A DNA stretch of 34,567 nt from Phycisphaeraceae bacterium (GTDB taxonomy: Bacteria > Planctomycetota > Phycisphaerae > Phycisphaerales > SM1A02), in contig PWVT01000151.1 in NCBI GenBank assembly GCA_003562195.1, forward strand, positions 1 through 34,567, given 5' to 3'. Position 1 is the stretch's first letter. Every line of letters begins with the position of its first letter. Under the pieces are notes generated by a model. It was not told the DNA's origin. It saw only the letters and a program-made list of their open reading frames with translations, and did no database searches. The translations under genes were made by a program, and so were the position numbers. This document shows positions 1 to 7,908 of this stretch, in pieces.

Positions 1-52
1 GCTGTATTTCTAACGTATCGCGGCATTTTGTCCAGTTGACTGCACGACAAAG
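1..52. repeat. Left copy of 52-bp imperfect direct repeat
   Basis: Bases 1-52 align without gaps to 7656-7707, with about 38 of 52 positions identical. Both copies begin with gctgtattt and share the block tgtccagttg. The right copy lies 4 bp upstream, in the minus sense, of a truncated tRNA-Gly, so the unit may be a tRNA upstream region or an attachment-type flank. The window begins at the first repeated base, so the repeat may extend to the left. Confidence 0.55.
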
Positions 53-287
53 CCAACATTTGTTGCGCAACAACCTGTTGTGCATGGCTTGAGGAGACAC
101 CGGATTGCTCACTTCGCTTGACCATGGGGCTCGGGTGGCCGCACGGAAAGCTGACGCTCTTCTGTGCCGGACGCCCGAGCATGTCGAACAGCAATCCATC
201 CCTTCGGTATGGCAAAGAGGCCGGTCTGCTGGGGGTACGCATCAGCTCAATGTCTTTGCGCCAACGCACTGCACGAGCGCTTGCTGT
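53..287. other. Non-coding flank downstream of the RND permease gene
   Basis: I see no convincing gene here; the open frames lack any recognisable domain. The stretch contains a 13-base word (148-160) that recurs exactly at 7620-7632 inside the tRNA-Gly fragment, in the same orientation. It also holds a short palindrome-like run of tgttgcgcaacaac near 61-74. It is the 3' flank of the efflux permease gene, and no clear T-tract hairpin terminator was spotted. Confidence 0.4.
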
Positions 288-3200
288 TCAGTTTGCACTT
301 CCTCCTGCATCCTGCGAGCCCACGACCCTACTCATACTCGCACCCTGAGCGGTGAAGAGGGCACGGCTTGCGCGCGACACGCCGCTGCGCACATCATCCA
401 GCAGCGTATACGCCACGGGAATGGCAATGAGCGTTACGAGCAGCGAGAGACACAGTCCGCCGATGACGATCACCGCGACTGCGCGGCGCTCTTCCGCGCC
501 CGGTCCCGCGCCGATGACCAGCGGCGTCATGCCCGCGATCAATGTCAACACGGTCATCAGGATCGGACGCAAGCGATCGCGATTAGCTTGGATGATCGCC
601 TTCGTCCGTTCAACACCTGCCTGGCGCAGTTGGTTCATGTGATCAACTTGGAGAATCGCCTGCTTCATCGCCACGCCGAAGAGCACCAGCAGGCCAAGCC
701 CGGCATACAGGTTCAGCGTCTGGTCGAACAGCCACAGCGTCAGCAGCGCAAATGGAACGGTTAGCGGCACAGACAGCAACACCACCAGCGGCTCGGTCAG
801 CCGTTCGTAGGTCGCGGCGAGAATGATGTACACGAAGATCAGGGCAAGACCAACCGCCCAAAGAAACTCGAAGAACGTTCGTTCCAGTTCGCGCCCGCCG
901 CCGGAGGCGATCGTCGAGTATGTGGGCGGCAGGTTCATCTCATCCACCGCGCTGCGCAGGACATCCATTCGATCCGCAAGCGCGTAGCCCGGTGCCACAT
1001 TGGCCCGCAGACTGACCTGACGCTGGCGGTCGATACGGTCGATACGTGATGCCGAGATGCTCGGGGTCAGGTCGACAAGATTATCCAGACGCACCAGATT
1101 GCCGGCGCGGGTCGGTACATGGAGTGTGGCGATCGTCTCAGGTTCGTTGCGATACCCTTCATCGAGCCGTAGCTGCACATCGTATTCCTCGTTCACGTTC
1201 GGATCGCGGAAGCGCGAGACGCGCTCATCGCCGCCGACCATCAGGCGCAGACCGGTGGCGATATCCGAGACGGCAACATCCAGTCGCGATGCACGGTCGC
1301 GGTCGATCTCCGCCTGTAGTTCCGGCCGATCAAGTTGCAGTGTCGCATCAGCATCGACAATGCCAAGCTCATCGGAGCGATCGGAAAGTTCCCGTGCGTA
1401 CTCCGCAAGACGCTCAAGGTCCGGCCCCTGCAGGATGAAGTCGATCTCCGCGCCGGTCGCGCCGAACTGGAACCACCTGACGTTGCGGATGGAGACCCGC
1501 ACGTTCGGGTACTGCCGCATTCGTGACCGCGCCTCAGCCATGATGTCGCGTTGCGTGTAGTTGCCGCGAAACGCTGCGCCGGGATCACCCTGCAGCGTGC
1601 TGCGAATCAGCCGCGTGAGTGAGAAGCGGCGCGTATGATGATCGTCGATCTTCACAAACGCGCGCGTCTGGTTGAGCGAGCCGCTTGATGAGAGATGCGA
1701 TCCGACGGAGGCAAGGACCGTCTGCACGCCGTCGATGGACATCAGCTCGCGCTCCATCGCTGCCATCACTTCGTTCATCGCTTCAATGCTCACACCCTCC
1801 GGCGTGCGCAGAACGACCTCGAACTCGCTCTCATCAATGTTGCTCGGCGTCCACTCCTGCTGGACCCAGCCATAGATCGGTATGACCGATGCCATCACCG
1901 CGATCGCAACGACTGCTACGGGAAGGCGAACACGTACCGCCCACGTCAGCAGTGCAGTGTATGAGCGGTCAATCGGGCGGTAGAAGCCGCTGCGCGACTT
2001 TGGCGCACCATTGCCATGCGACTTCGCGCTCGCCAACATGCGCGAGCTCATCATCGGCGTGAGCACGATCGACACCACTAAACTGACCAGTACCGCCACC
2101 GCCGCGGTCAAACCGAACTGAAACAGAAACAGGCCGGAGATGCTTGACATGAACGAAACCGGCACGAAGATTGCCACCAGGCAGAGCGTCGTCGCCACCA
2201 CCGCGCCGCCGATCTCAGCCGTCGCTTCGCGGGCTGCGTCCATCGCGCTCATGCCCTTTTCTTCCACGAACCGGAAGATGTTCTCCAGAATCACCAGCGC
2301 GTTGTCGATCACCACGCCCACCATCAGCACAAGCGCAAGCATCGTCACGCTGTTGAGCGTGAAGTCCATCACCCACATCATCGCGAAGACGGAAATCAGC
2401 GACACCGGAATCGCCACGCCCGCGATGACCATCGACCGCCAACTGCGCATAAACAGCAGAATCACCAGACACGCCAGGATGCTGCCTGCGATGAGGTGCA
2501 TGTTGATCTCGCGCAGCGCTGCGTGGATGTAGTTCGATTGATCTCGCACAACCTCCATGCGCACATCACTCGGCAGTTGCCCGGCAACAACTGCCAGTTC
2601 ATCCTTCACCGCTTCAATCACTGCCACCGTATTTGCGCCGCTCTGCCGCAGTACCTCGATCGTCACCGCCGGCTCACCGTTCAACCGCGCGATTGAACGC
2701 TGTTCTTTCGTTCCATCTTCGACTCGGCCGATATCAGAAAGGCGAATTGGCACCCCGCCGCGCGTTTCGATGACCAGATCCTCAAACATTTGCGGGTCGA
2801 GCAGTCGCCCCATCGTGCGAAGCGTCTGCTCGCGCGGCCCCGCAGTCACATGCCCGCCGGGTATGTCGACGTTCTGAGCCAGCACCGCATCACGCACCAC
2901 CGTGATCGGCAGGTTGTACGCCGCCAGCCGATCGGGATCGATCCACAGATTGATTGCCCGTTCCACCCCGCCCACCACACGCACCTGCCCGACGCCGGGC
3001 GCCCGCTCGATGCGCAGCTTGACCGTTCGCTCCGCCAGCTCCGTCAGTTCGCGCAGCGACCGCTCGCCGTAGAGCGCAATTTCAATCACCGGCGAACCCT
3101 GCGTATCCACTTTGCTCACAATCGGCGGCTCAACCTCACGTGGCAGATCGCCCATCGCGGCCGACACGCGATCGCGCACTTCCTGAGCAGCAACATCAAC

Positions 3201-3503
3201 ATCCTCGCCCAATCCAAAGTTCATGCGAATGTAGGAGCGCCCCGGCGCGGAGATGGATGTCAGCTCATCGATCCCGCCGATGGTGTTGACCGCTTCCTCC
3301 AGCCGCTCAGTCACCTGCGATTCAACTTCAATCGCCGATGCGCCGGGCAGGTCCGTCGAAATCGTGATGCGCGGCATCTCCATATCGGGGAAGCGGTCCA
3401 CACCCAACTGCGAATACGCCGCCACACCGGCAACAAGCAGCGCGACAATCACCATCGAAGCGAATACCGGCCGGCGAATACAAAGGTCTGCAAATCGTCT
3501 CAT
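288..3503 (-). CDS. RND-family efflux transporter permease (AcrB/MexB-like)
   Basis: This 1071-residue inner-membrane proton-driven exporter is the full usual length for the family. TM1 lies at about residues 14-34, followed by a porter domain starting FPDMEMPRI. TM2-6 lie at about 340-480, a second porter half follows, and TM8-12 end the protein. In TM4 the proton-relay pair reads D400-N401 (AcrB has Asp-Asp). The TM10 lysine is present as K947 in VAMKQAIL. The first ATG at 3503 is used, and the N-terminus MRRFADLCIRRPV is typical. It starts 27 bases after the stop of the adaptor gene, so the two form one minus-strand operon, with the TolC-like gene divergent. The substrate cannot be told. 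The lack of the HME (metal) TM4 signature and the divergent pair leave it in the broad HAE group. Confidence 0.95.
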   Translation of the reverse strand: MRRFADLCIRRPVFASMVIVALLVAGVAAYSQLGVDRFPDMEMPRITISTDLPGASAIEVESQVTERLEEAVNTIGGIDELTSISAPGRSYIRMNFGLGEDVDVAAQEVRDRVSAAMGDLPREVEPPIVSKVDTQGSPVIEIALYGERSLRELTELAERTVKLRIERAPGVGQVRVVGGVERAINLWIDPDRLAAYNLPITVVRDAVLAQNVDIPGGHVTAGPREQTLRTMGRLLDPQMFEDLVIETRGGVPIRLSDIGRVEDGTKEQRSIARLNGEPAVTIEVLRQSGANTVAVIEAVKDELAVVAGQLPSDVRMEVVRDQSNYIHAALREINMHLIAGSILACLVILLFMRSWRSMVIAGVAIPVSLISVFAMMWVMDFTLNSVTMLALVLMVGVVIDNALVILENIFRFVEEKGMSAMDAAREATAEIGGAVVATTLCLVAIFVPVSFMSSISGLFLFQFGLTAAVAVLVSLVVSIVLTPMMSSRMLASAKSHGNGAPKSRSGFYRPIDRSYTALLTWAVRVRLPVAVVAIAVMASVIPIYGWVQQEWTPSNIDESEFEVVLRTPEGVSIEAMNEVMAAMERELMSIDGVQTVLASVGSHLSSSGSLNQTRAFVKIDDHHTRRFSLTRLIRSTLQGDPGAAFRGNYTQRDIMAEARSRMRQYPNVRVSIRNVRWFQFGATGAEIDFILQGPDLERLAEYARELSDRSDELGIVDADATLQLDRPELQAEIDRDRASRLDVAVSDIATGLRLMVGGDERVSRFRDPNVNEEYDVQLRLDEGYRNEPETIATLHVPTRAGNLVRLDNLVDLTPSISASRIDRIDRQRQVSLRANVAPGYALADRMDVLRSAVDEMNLPPTYSTIASGGGRELERTFFEFLWAVGLALIFVYIILAATYERLTEPLVVLLSVPLTVPFALLTLWLFDQTLNLYAGLGLLVLFGVAMKQAILQVDHMNQLRQAGVERTKAIIQANRDRLRPILMTVLTLIAGMTPLVIGAGPGAEERRAVAVIVIGGLCLSLLVTLIAIPVAYTLLDDVRSGVSRASRALFTAQGASMSRVVGSQDAGGSAN

Positions 3504-3530
3504 GGTCTGCTCATCAGCCGCACACGTTGC

Positions 3531-4751
3531 TCATTCACCAACGCGTACCGGGTCGCCCGATTGAATCGCGCCGGGCCTGCGAATCACTCGCTCATTGCCC
3601 TCCAGTCCATCCGTAATCTCCACCCACTCTTCGCCGCGCCGGCCGATCGTCACTGTCCTCGCCACCGCGTTGCCATCGTCGATCGTGAACACGCGATCCA
3701 CACCCGCAAAGCTCGCAATCGCATCACGCCGCACGGTCAGCGCATCCTCATCGTCACGCACGACAACTCGTCCGCGCACAAACGCGCCCGGCCGCAGTTC
3801 GCCCGGATTCTCCACATCCGCCTCCACGAGCAGTACTCGCCGCGCTTCATCAATCAGCGGGCTGAGTCGTGTCACCGTCGCTTCATACGTCTGCGGATCA
3901 TTCTCCACCGTGAAGCGAATCGATTGGCCGCGCGTAATCATCGTCGCTCTCCGTTCCGGCACTTCCACGCGCAATCGCAGGCGATCCGTACGAACCAGCC
4001 TCACGACAGGATCACCCGTGCTGAGGAACTCGCCCATTCCTGCGATGCGCTGCTCGACCGCGCCGTCAAACGGTGCTCTCACGACCGTATCGCGCAGCAT
4101 CTGCAGCGCGATCTCCAATGCGGCCTCGCGTTCCTGAAGGATCGCCAATCGATGCCGCGCCTCTTCCAGCGAATCTTCATACTGCGTCTGCGCCACTTCC
4201 ACCGCAATCTCAGCAGCGCGCAGTTCCGACTCCGGCGTCAAGCCGCGCTGCGCCAGCGGCTGCAACCTGGCCAGTTGCAACTCCGCCTCGCTCATTTGCG
4301 CCTTCGCCCGCTTGACGATGTTCAGTCGCGTCAGGTCCGAAGAAGGCGAATCTGATCCATCGGGGTTCATGCCCATGCGCACGCGCGCCTGCGCCAATTG
4401 TGCTTCGGCCTGTCGCACACCGAGTTCATAATCACGCTGCTCGATCCGCCCGATCGGCTGGCCCGCTGCCACCTCGTCACCAAGATCAACGTGCAACTCG
4501 GCCAGGCGCCCCGCCACCTTCACGCTTACCGTCGCTGCCTCCGACGCCGCCAGCGACCCGACCACTTCAACCGTTTGCTCCAGCGTGCGCCGCTCGACCG
4601 GCGAAACAGCCACGCTTCGCGCTTCGCCTTCTGTCCCCGCTGCGCCGCCCGGCTCGCCTGCTCCCTGTTGCGCAGCGCGCCAGACCCACACGCCGGACGC
4701 AACCACCGCCAGCATCACCGCTACCGTCACAATCCATTTCAGAGTTCGCAT
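3531..4751 (-). CDS. RND efflux periplasmic adaptor (membrane fusion protein, HlyD/AcrA type)
   Basis: This 406-residue adaptor links the inner-membrane pump to the outer-membrane channel. The N-terminus carries one hydrophobic anchor or signal (about residues 5-27) and a Gly/Ala-rich linker. The first half of the lipoyl-like sandwich follows (about 50-85), then an alpha-helical hairpin rich in Glu/Gln/Ala (about 90-205). The return strand contains VRAPFDGAVEQRI, the hallmark motif. A beta-barrel and membrane-proximal domain close the protein. ATG at 4751 is preferred over the in-frame TTG one codon earlier. It is first in the operon with the RND permease, and its promoter must lie in the divergent region 4752-5120. 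Confidence 0.95.
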   Translation of the reverse strand: MRTLKWIVTVAVMLAVVASGVWVWRAAQQGAGEPGGAAGTEGEARSVAVSPVERRTLEQTVEVVGSLAASEAATVSVKVAGRLAELHVDLGDEVAAGQPIGRIEQRDYELGVRQAEAQLAQARVRMGMNPDGSDSPSSDLTRLNIVKRAKAQMSEAELQLARLQPLAQRGLTPESELRAAEIAVEVAQTQYEDSLEEARHRLAILQEREAALEIALQMLRDTVVRAPFDGAVEQRIAGMGEFLSTGDPVVRLVRTDRLRLRVEVPERRATMITRGQSIRFTVENDPQTYEATVTRLSPLIDEARRVLLVEADVENPGELRPGAFVRGRVVVRDDEDALTVRRDAIASFAGVDRVFTIDDGNAVARTVTIGRRGEEWVEITDGLEGNERVIRRPGAIQSGDPVRVGE

Positions 4752-5120
4752 CAAAATCAGTTTCTCTCAGGATGTGTACATCAAACAGGCGCCTGCCCGC
4801 GACTATTCCCCATCTGACCCGCATCCGCCAGCAGACTATAGTACGAGCGCGCCCCGTTAAAAGTACAATCACGCCGTTCTCGATCGATCCGCTGCCTGCA
4901 CCGCAACACATCGCAGCGTGCCCGCTGCCAGCGTGAAGGACGATGCACTTGCGGTAAGCCGCTGTGATCGACCGAGTTTGAATTGATCACGATTGACGAG
5001 GACTTCGCGGCAAGTGGCCGCGCCTGGAGGGCTCAAGCGGAGTGCAGCATGGTGTGACCGACTCGTCAGCCCATCCTCGGCTTGCTGAAATGGATGTGCT
5101 CGCCGACGATGTGGGGCATC
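4752..5120. promoter_or_regulatory. Divergent promoter region between adaptor and TolC-like genes
   Basis: This 369-base gap separates two divergently read halves of one efflux system and must carry promoters for both. A TACTAT -10-like box for the minus strand is seen at 4838-4843 (ATAGTA on plus). A TACAAT -10-like box for the plus strand lies at 4864-4869. No convincing -35 partner was found for either, so these boxes are weak calls. No regulator gene adjoins the pump, so control is likely by a distant or global factor. In-frame TTG and ATG codons from 5082 could extend the TolC-like gene into this region. Confidence 0.35.
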
Positions 5121-6569
5121 ATGAGTACGGTTCATCATCATCATCGTTATCGCTTCCTATTCCATCATCGCGCGCTGTATGCGATCGGCCAGATCGTGGT
5201 GGTATGCGTGGTGGGATCTGTGGTGGGGCTTCAGGGATGCGCTGCGGTCCAGCCGCGGGAGTCGTTTGATGCGGTGGAGCGTCTGGTCAGCGAGCGATCA
5301 TCGCAGCGGGTCCATTGGCGCACCGGCGGCGAGGAGGATCAGGCGGTCGATGCGATGATCGCAGCGATGCTGGAGCAGCCGCTTGATGCTGATGCTGCGG
5401 CGCAGATTGCGCTGCTCAACAATCGCGCGTTGCAGGCGGTGTATGAAGACCTTGGCATAGCGCAGGCGGACCTTGTGCAGGCGGGGCTCCTCAGCAATCC
5501 GACACTTTCGGTGAGCGTGTTGTTTCCCACGGTGGGCGTTGAGGTGCGGCCGAACCTGGGCGTGGTGCAGCCGTTTCTTGATCTGTTCTTCATCCCGCTG
5601 CGGAAGAAGGTGGCGGAGTCATCGCTGGCCGCAGCGCAGCAGCGCGTGGCGGAGCAGGTGATCGCGCACGCAGCGCAGACGAAGGCGGCGTTCTACCGGG
5701 CGGCAGCGGACCAGCAGGCAGCGGCGATGCTGCGCGAGATCGCGAAGGCGACGGCGGAGTCGCTTGCGGATGTGCGGCAGCTGCGCGAAGCAGGGTCGGT
5801 GACCTATCTCGATCTGCGCAATATGGAAGCGCTGCACGAGCAGACGCGCATGGAACTGGCGCGGGCGGAAGCGGAGGTGACGATCAACCGCGAGCAGGTG
5901 ACGGCGATGATGGGGTTGAGTGGTGATGCGATTCATTGGGAGATGGATGCGCAGTTTGGTGAGGTTGATGCGCTGCCCGCGGATGACTTTGAGGGCTTGG
6001 TGGTGGAGGAGATTGAAGAGATGGCAGTGGAGCGGAGTCTGGCGCTGGCGTCACTTCGGGCGCAAATTGATGCGGCTGGGGCTGATCTGGGGATTGCGGG
6101 GGCATCGGCATTGCTGCCGTCGGCGAATCCTGGCGCATCAGCGCAGCGGCGGAGTGGCGAGTGGTTTGTCGGGCCGTCACTTGTGTTGCCGCTGCCGATT
6201 TTCGATCAGGGCCAGGCGGTAACGGCGGCGGCGGAGGCGCGGTTGCGTCAGCAGATGATGCTGCACGATGCGGCTGCTGTTGAAGTTCGCTCCACAGCGC
6301 GGACGGCGGCGACGCGAGTGAGGATCGCGCGGCAGACGGTCGAGCATTACCACGATGTGCTCCTGCCGATGCGCGAGGAGATGTATGAGGACAGTCTGCT
6401 GCAGTTTCATGCGATGAACATCAGCATGTTGGACTTGATCGTTGTGCGGCAGCAGCAACTGGCGACGAAGCGCGAAGCGATCGAAGCGGCGCATGAGTAT
6501 TGGCTTGCGCAAACGACGCTGGAGCAGGTGCTGGCGGGCAGTTCGCCGGGGGCTGCTGCGCAGCGATGA
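5121..6569 (+). CDS. TolC-like outer-membrane efflux protein (OEP family), putative lipoprotein
   Basis: This 482-residue channel component exports pump substrates across the outer membrane. The N-terminus is polar with four consecutive His. A hydrophobic segment (about residues 18-37) ending in a lipobox-like GLQGC follows, so lipid attachment is likely, as in the OprM/NodT class. Two OEP repeats follow. The Ala/Gln/Glu-rich helices have the typical AQADLVQAGLLSNPTLS in the first half and an FDQGQ stretch in the second. The start is uncertain: in-frame ATG codons also occur at 5094 and 5109. I chose 5121 because it gives a compact signal peptide and has a GTGGGG run just upstream. It diverges from the adaptor/permease operon, which supports one tripartite pump. 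Confidence 0.92.
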   Translation: MSTVHHHHRYRFLFHHRALYAIGQIVVVCVVGSVVGLQGCAAVQPRESFDAVERLVSERSSQRVHWRTGGEEDQAVDAMIAAMLEQPLDADAAAQIALLNNRALQAVYEDLGIAQADLVQAGLLSNPTLSVSVLFPTVGVEVRPNLGVVQPFLDLFFIPLRKKVAESSLAAAQQRVAEQVIAHAAQTKAAFYRAAADQQAAAMLREIAKATAESLADVRQLREAGSVTYLDLRNMEALHEQTRMELARAEAEVTINREQVTAMMGLSGDAIHWEMDAQFGEVDALPADDFEGLVVEEIEEMAVERSLALASLRAQIDAAGADLGIAGASALLPSANPGASAQRRSGEWFVGPSLVLPLPIFDQGQAVTAAAEARLRQQMMLHDAAAVEVRSTARTAATRVRIARQTVEHYHDVLLPMREEMYEDSLLQFHAMNISMLDLIVVRQQQLATKREAIEAAHEYWLAQTTLEQVLAGSSPGAAAQR

Positions 6570-6596
6570 ACGGGGTCCATTTAACGGGGTCCATTT
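6568..6596. repeat. Tandem pair of a 14-bp repeat
   Basis: Directly at the stop codon of the TolC-like gene the word aacggggtccattt occurs twice in immediate succession. This looks like a small duplication or slippage product. It lies between the TolC-like gene and the ferritin-like lipoprotein gene and has no hairpin potential of note. Confidence 0.7.
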
Positions 6597-6663
6597 CCCG
6601 TGTCGCGGGATGGCTATCTTGCTCTATCTGCTCTATCATTGTGTGAAAGGAGCGGCTATTGAC

Positions 6664-7230
6664 ATGAAATGTCAAAAATTTACGGTTGTGAAGATGATGA
6701 TGCTCGCGGTAAGCGCTGCGGCACTTCTTACGCTTGCTGCGTGTGAGAGCAATCAGTCAACTGTGGCGATGGCCAATGATCCTGTCGCCACGGGCAGTGC
6801 CGGTGCGGTTTCACTGTCCGGCGAGCATCTTGATGACCGAACGCGTGATGCGCTGCGCGAAGCGCTGGATGATGAACGCCATGCGATCGCGATGTATCGC
6901 GCGGTCATGGAGAAGTTCGGCAACGTGCGACCCTTCAGCAACATTGTCCGTGCCGAAGAACGACATGAAGCAGCGCTCCTGCGGCTGTTTCGGGCATACC
7001 GCCTGGACGTGCCGGATGACCGCTGGGCAGATCACGAGTTCGATCTGCCGGCAACACTGGCCGAGGCATGCGCAGCGAGCGCGAAGGCCGAGGAAGAAAA
7101 CATCGCGATGTACGATCGCTTTCTCGAGTTTGTCGATGAGCCCTCCATTCGCACTGTCTTCCAAAACCTGCGCAACGCCTCTGCGGATCGCCATCTACCC
7201 GCGTTTCGGCGCTGCGCCAGAAGGCGGTAG
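6664..7230 (+). CDS. Ferritin-like (DUF2202-type) lipoprotein
   Basis: This 188-residue exported protein has a signal peptide ending in the lipobox LTLAAC with the lipidated Cys at 27. It then carries a four-helix ferritin-like domain of the DUF2202 kind. Candidate di-iron ligands are D70/E71 and H73 (DDERHA), E98 and H101 (EERHE), E143-E145, and D175 with H177 in a motif resembling the family's ASENHLRAF. ATG at 6664 is chosen for the signal peptide and an AAAGGAG box at about 6646-6652. It is separated from the TolC-like gene by only about 95 bases on the same strand, so it may be co-expressed with it. The function of DUF2202 proteins is not established; metal or redox chemistry is inferred from the fold. 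Confidence 0.8.
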   Translation: MKCQKFTVVKMMMLAVSAAALLTLAACESNQSTVAMANDPVATGSAGAVSLSGEHLDDRTRDALREALDDERHAIAMYRAVMEKFGNVRPFSNIVRAEERHEAALLRLFRAYRLDVPDDRWADHEFDLPATLAEACAASAKAEEENIAMYDRFLEFVDEPSIRTVFQNLRNASADRHLPAFRRCARRR

Positions 7231-7279
7231 TCGTCAACTATCGCGCTGCCATCAAATGCGTGGGGTTGCTTCGGCGTGA

Positions 7280-7430
7280 TCAGTTGATGCCGACAACCAT
7301 TGAGTCGGGACCGAAGAGGTGCTCGACGAAAGCGTCGCGGAAGCCGCATTTCTTCATCCAACCGATGCAGTCCGCGCCGGTGTAGTCGAACCCGCCGGTC
7401 GCGCAGATCATCAGCAGTGCTGGGCTGCTG
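7280..7430 (-). pseudogene. C-terminal remnant of a SAM-dependent (O-)methyltransferase
   Basis: Reading the minus strand down to a TGA at 7282-7280 gives about 50 residues that include [17 protein letters not shown], then [16 protein letters not shown] and [10 protein letters not shown]. This closely matches my recollection of the C-terminus of acetylserotonin or hydroxyneurosporene O-methyltransferase-like enzymes. The frame stays open further upstream to about 7600, but the residues there do not look like the family and no SAM-binding glycine motif appears. The gene is therefore a 3' fragment without start or catalytic core. It may have been cut by the event that placed it next to the truncated tRNA. 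Confidence 0.7.
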
Positions 7431-7613
7431 CGCGAAATGTGTGAACAGGCCGATGGTTGCGCGACACGGATCGCATGCGCAACATTTCCGCGCCAGGCTG
7501 CGCAACAAAGGTGTTCTTCTGATCCCCATTCATCCGGCCGAGAATGCCGCGAAACCCCGTCATTTACAGCATTTTCGCAATCCAGCGGCGCAACGTCAAC
7601 GTCCGTCCTCTGG

Positions 7614-7651
7614 CTTGGGAAGCTGACGCTCTACCACTGAGCTACACCCGC
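7614..7651 (-). pseudogene. 5' half of tRNA-Gly(CCC), truncated
   Basis: On the minus strand from 7651 the sequence reads GCGGGTGTAGCTCAGTGGTA then GAGCGTCAGCTTCCCAAGC. This is an acceptor 5' strand, a complete D arm, and an anticodon stem and loop with anticodon CCC. After AAGC the match stops: the 3' side of the anticodon stem does not pair, and no T arm or acceptor 3' strand follows. It is therefore a tRNA fragment, not a functional gene. The break point sits in the anticodon stem. Confidence 0.75.
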
Positions 7652-7655
7652 GATC

Positions 7656-7707
7656 GCTGTATTTGTAGCACTTCTCAACATGCTGTCCAGTTGGCAGCGC
7701 AACAAAT
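7656..7707. repeat. Right copy of 52-bp imperfect direct repeat
   Basis: This is the ungapped match to bases 1-52, about 38 of 52 identical. It lies immediately 5' of the truncated tRNA-Gly on the minus strand. The two copies are 7655 bases apart and bracket the efflux genes, the ferritin-like lipoprotein gene and the methyltransferase remnant. Confidence 0.55.
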
Positions 7708-7908
7708 CAGCTCATCGGAACGATACCGTGCCTTGTCACCCATTGCGGGATTCGGCATGCGTATGGCGCAATGCACCTCTTGCATCGCATTGGAGTTGAC
7801 CTCCGTTGTCGAGGGAGGCGAGCGCCAGCCACGCCAGTGAACTGTACTCAATTGGTGGTCCGAAAACGCCGATGCCCCATGTGCATCCCGTGCTTTGGAA
7901 GGCCATCT

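Larger units (their letters stand above)
7231..7908. other. Debris region between efflux island and hybrid kinase gene
   Basis: This 678-base stretch has no intact gene. Going left to right it holds a methyltransferase C-terminal remnant on minus (7280-7430), about 180 bases of unassigned sequence, a tRNA-Gly 5' half on minus (7614-7651), the right copy of the 52-bp repeat (7656-7707), and about 200 bases upstream of the kinase gene. I found no clean promoter for the kinase in the last part. In-frame earlier starts for the kinase exist at 7771 and 7879 but lack a ribosome-binding site. Confidence 0.6.

Noticed and set aside
2790-4355. Long plus-strand open frame of about 521 codons antisense to the pump genes
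   Set aside because: It is His/Arg/Gln-rich with no domain, crosses two genuine minus-strand genes, and is explained by their codon bias at high GC.
7382-7400. T-arm-like word (GGCGGGTTCGACTACACC on minus) as the missing 3' half of tRNA-Gly
   Set aside because: It encodes GGFDYT of the methyltransferase remnant, and no acceptor 3' strand follows at the right distance.
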